Under the pieces are notes generated by a model. The model was given only the letters and a program-made list of their open reading frames with translations, had not been told where the DNA came from and did no database searches. 5,224 nt of DNA from Candidatus Woesearchaeota archaeon (GTDB lineage Archaea; Nanobdellota; Nanobdellia; Woesearchaeales; UBA11576): contig JAHWIS010000010.1 of the NCBI GenBank assembly GCA_019322385.1, positions 1-5,224 of the forward strand, read 5' to 3'. The position numbers and the translations under genes were made by a program. This document shows positions 4,808-5,224 of this stretch, one piece after another (the first letter of the stretch is position 1; the number at the start of each line of letters is the position of its first letter).

Positions 4808-5224
4808 CATCTCTTTATTCCAAGATTGAAAAATACCTCTGAAACATCCTTCTTGTGAAGCACTCCCTGCTCCTCAAGACTGAAAAGTATCTCTGAAACA
4901 TCATGCTTTGTTATCTTCCCTGACTTCAGCAAATAGGAAAGCAGGACCTCAAACACGTTCTTGTCGACATGCCTCTCCCTTGACAGCTTCTTGAATGTCT
5001 TGAATATCTCTTCCTTTGACTCTGCAGCAGAAAGGTCATCCATCTTTGTCAATGCCTTTTCCTTTGCAGCCTTTGTGGTTATCTCGTTAAGTGCATCAAT
5101 CACGTCCTTTCGCTTCGGCGCTGAAAGCTCATCTATAGCCTCGACACCTTTCCTGCTCTTTGCGGTTATCCCTGAAAGAGCCTCAAATGCATCTGCCTCT
5201 TTAGGCTTCTCTGCCTCCTTGATG
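4807..5224 (-). CDS. Soluble helical-repeat protein, C-terminal part (5' end outside window)
   Basis: I do not recognise this gene. The frame is open to the right edge of the window (first whole codon at 5223-5221), so only the last 138 residues are visible and the start is missing. A GTG at 5103-5101 could be read as a start, but the 40 codons before it are open and continue the same pattern, so I treat it as internal. The protein is rich in Lys, Glu and Asp, has no membrane segment and no cysteine. It is built of short tandem helical units of about 14-19 residues. Units begin near residues 27, 41, 57, 73, 90, 109 and 127 of the visible part, with a pattern of V/I-x-E/D/K-h-h-x-x-L; the last two start DVSEILFSLE and DVSEVFFNLG. 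The TGA stop overlaps the ribosome binding site of the next gene. It may be a cytoplasmic partner or a regulator of the downstream membrane proteins, but nothing shows this directly. Confidence 0.8.
   Translation of the reverse strand, partial: IKEAEKPKEADAFEALSGITAKSRKGVEAIDELSAPKRKDVIDALNEITTKAAKEKALTKMDDLSAAESKEEIFKTFKKLSRERHVDKNVFEVLLSYLLKSGKITKHDVSEILFSLEEQGVLHKKDVSEVFFNLGIKR
4821..4902 (-). repeat. Two 28-base direct repeat copies inside the helical-repeat gene, 54 bases apart
   Basis: Bases 4821-4848 and 4875-4902 match at 25 of 28 positions by eye. They are offset by exactly 54 bases, that is 18 codons, so both are read in the same frame. They encode DVSEVFFNLG and DVSEILFSLE. The DNA-level similarity points to a fairly recent in-frame duplication of one helical unit at the C-terminus; the older units upstream keep only the protein-level pattern. 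Confidence 0.7.

Noticed and set aside
1..5224. CRISPR arrays, insertion sequences, tRNA or rRNA genes
   Set aside because: I saw no regularly spaced repeats beyond the in-gene duplication near 4821-4902, no transposase-like protein or terminal repeats, and no cloverleaf or rRNA signature. Dense protein coding explains nearly all bases.

Overview
The window looks like part of a DPANN-type archaeal chromosome. The protein families resemble ones I recall from Woesearchaeota and Pacearchaeota, but that placement is from memory and no search was run. Supporting signs are Shine-Dalgarno sites of the archaeal GGTG/GAGGTG type, a TTTATATA promoter box, and a run of short membrane-anchored proteins with class III (archaeal prepilin-like) N-termini. 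Every gene is on the minus strand, so transcription runs from the right end of the window to the left. Coding density is near 100% apart from a 54-base gap at 239-292, and there is no other stretch over 300 bases without a gene.

In transcription order the layout is as follows. (1) 5224-4807 is the C-terminal end of a soluble, charged, helical-repeat protein whose start lies outside the window. (2-5) 4796-4284, 4276-3239, 3236-2754 and 2752-2240 are four tightly packed genes of 170, 345, 160 and 170 residues. Each has a basic N-terminus, a [KR][AS]|Q site, one hydrophobic helix and an exported domain with cysteines. (6) 2229-2116 is a 37-residue single-helix membrane microprotein whose stop overlaps the next start as ATGA. 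(7) 2119-1175 is a 314-residue anchored protein with a CP motif and a CxxC motif. (8) 1165-293 is a paralog of gene 7, interrupted in frame by UAG at 650-652. (9) 238 to the left edge is the start of another single-helix protein, with its own apparent TATA box.

Taken together the cluster looks like a co-expressed set of minor-pilin or pseudopilin-like proteins. They would be inserted in the membrane with the N-terminus inside and would present disulfide-stabilised domains outside, perhaps as one surface or secretion assembly. No ATPase, TadC-like membrane protein or prepilin peptidase is visible here, so the assembly role is inferred.

The most notable point is gene 8. The reading frame stays open for 118 codons past UAG, and both halves resemble the paralog next door. 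It is either a recent nonsense mutation, a sequence error, or UAG read as an amino acid.
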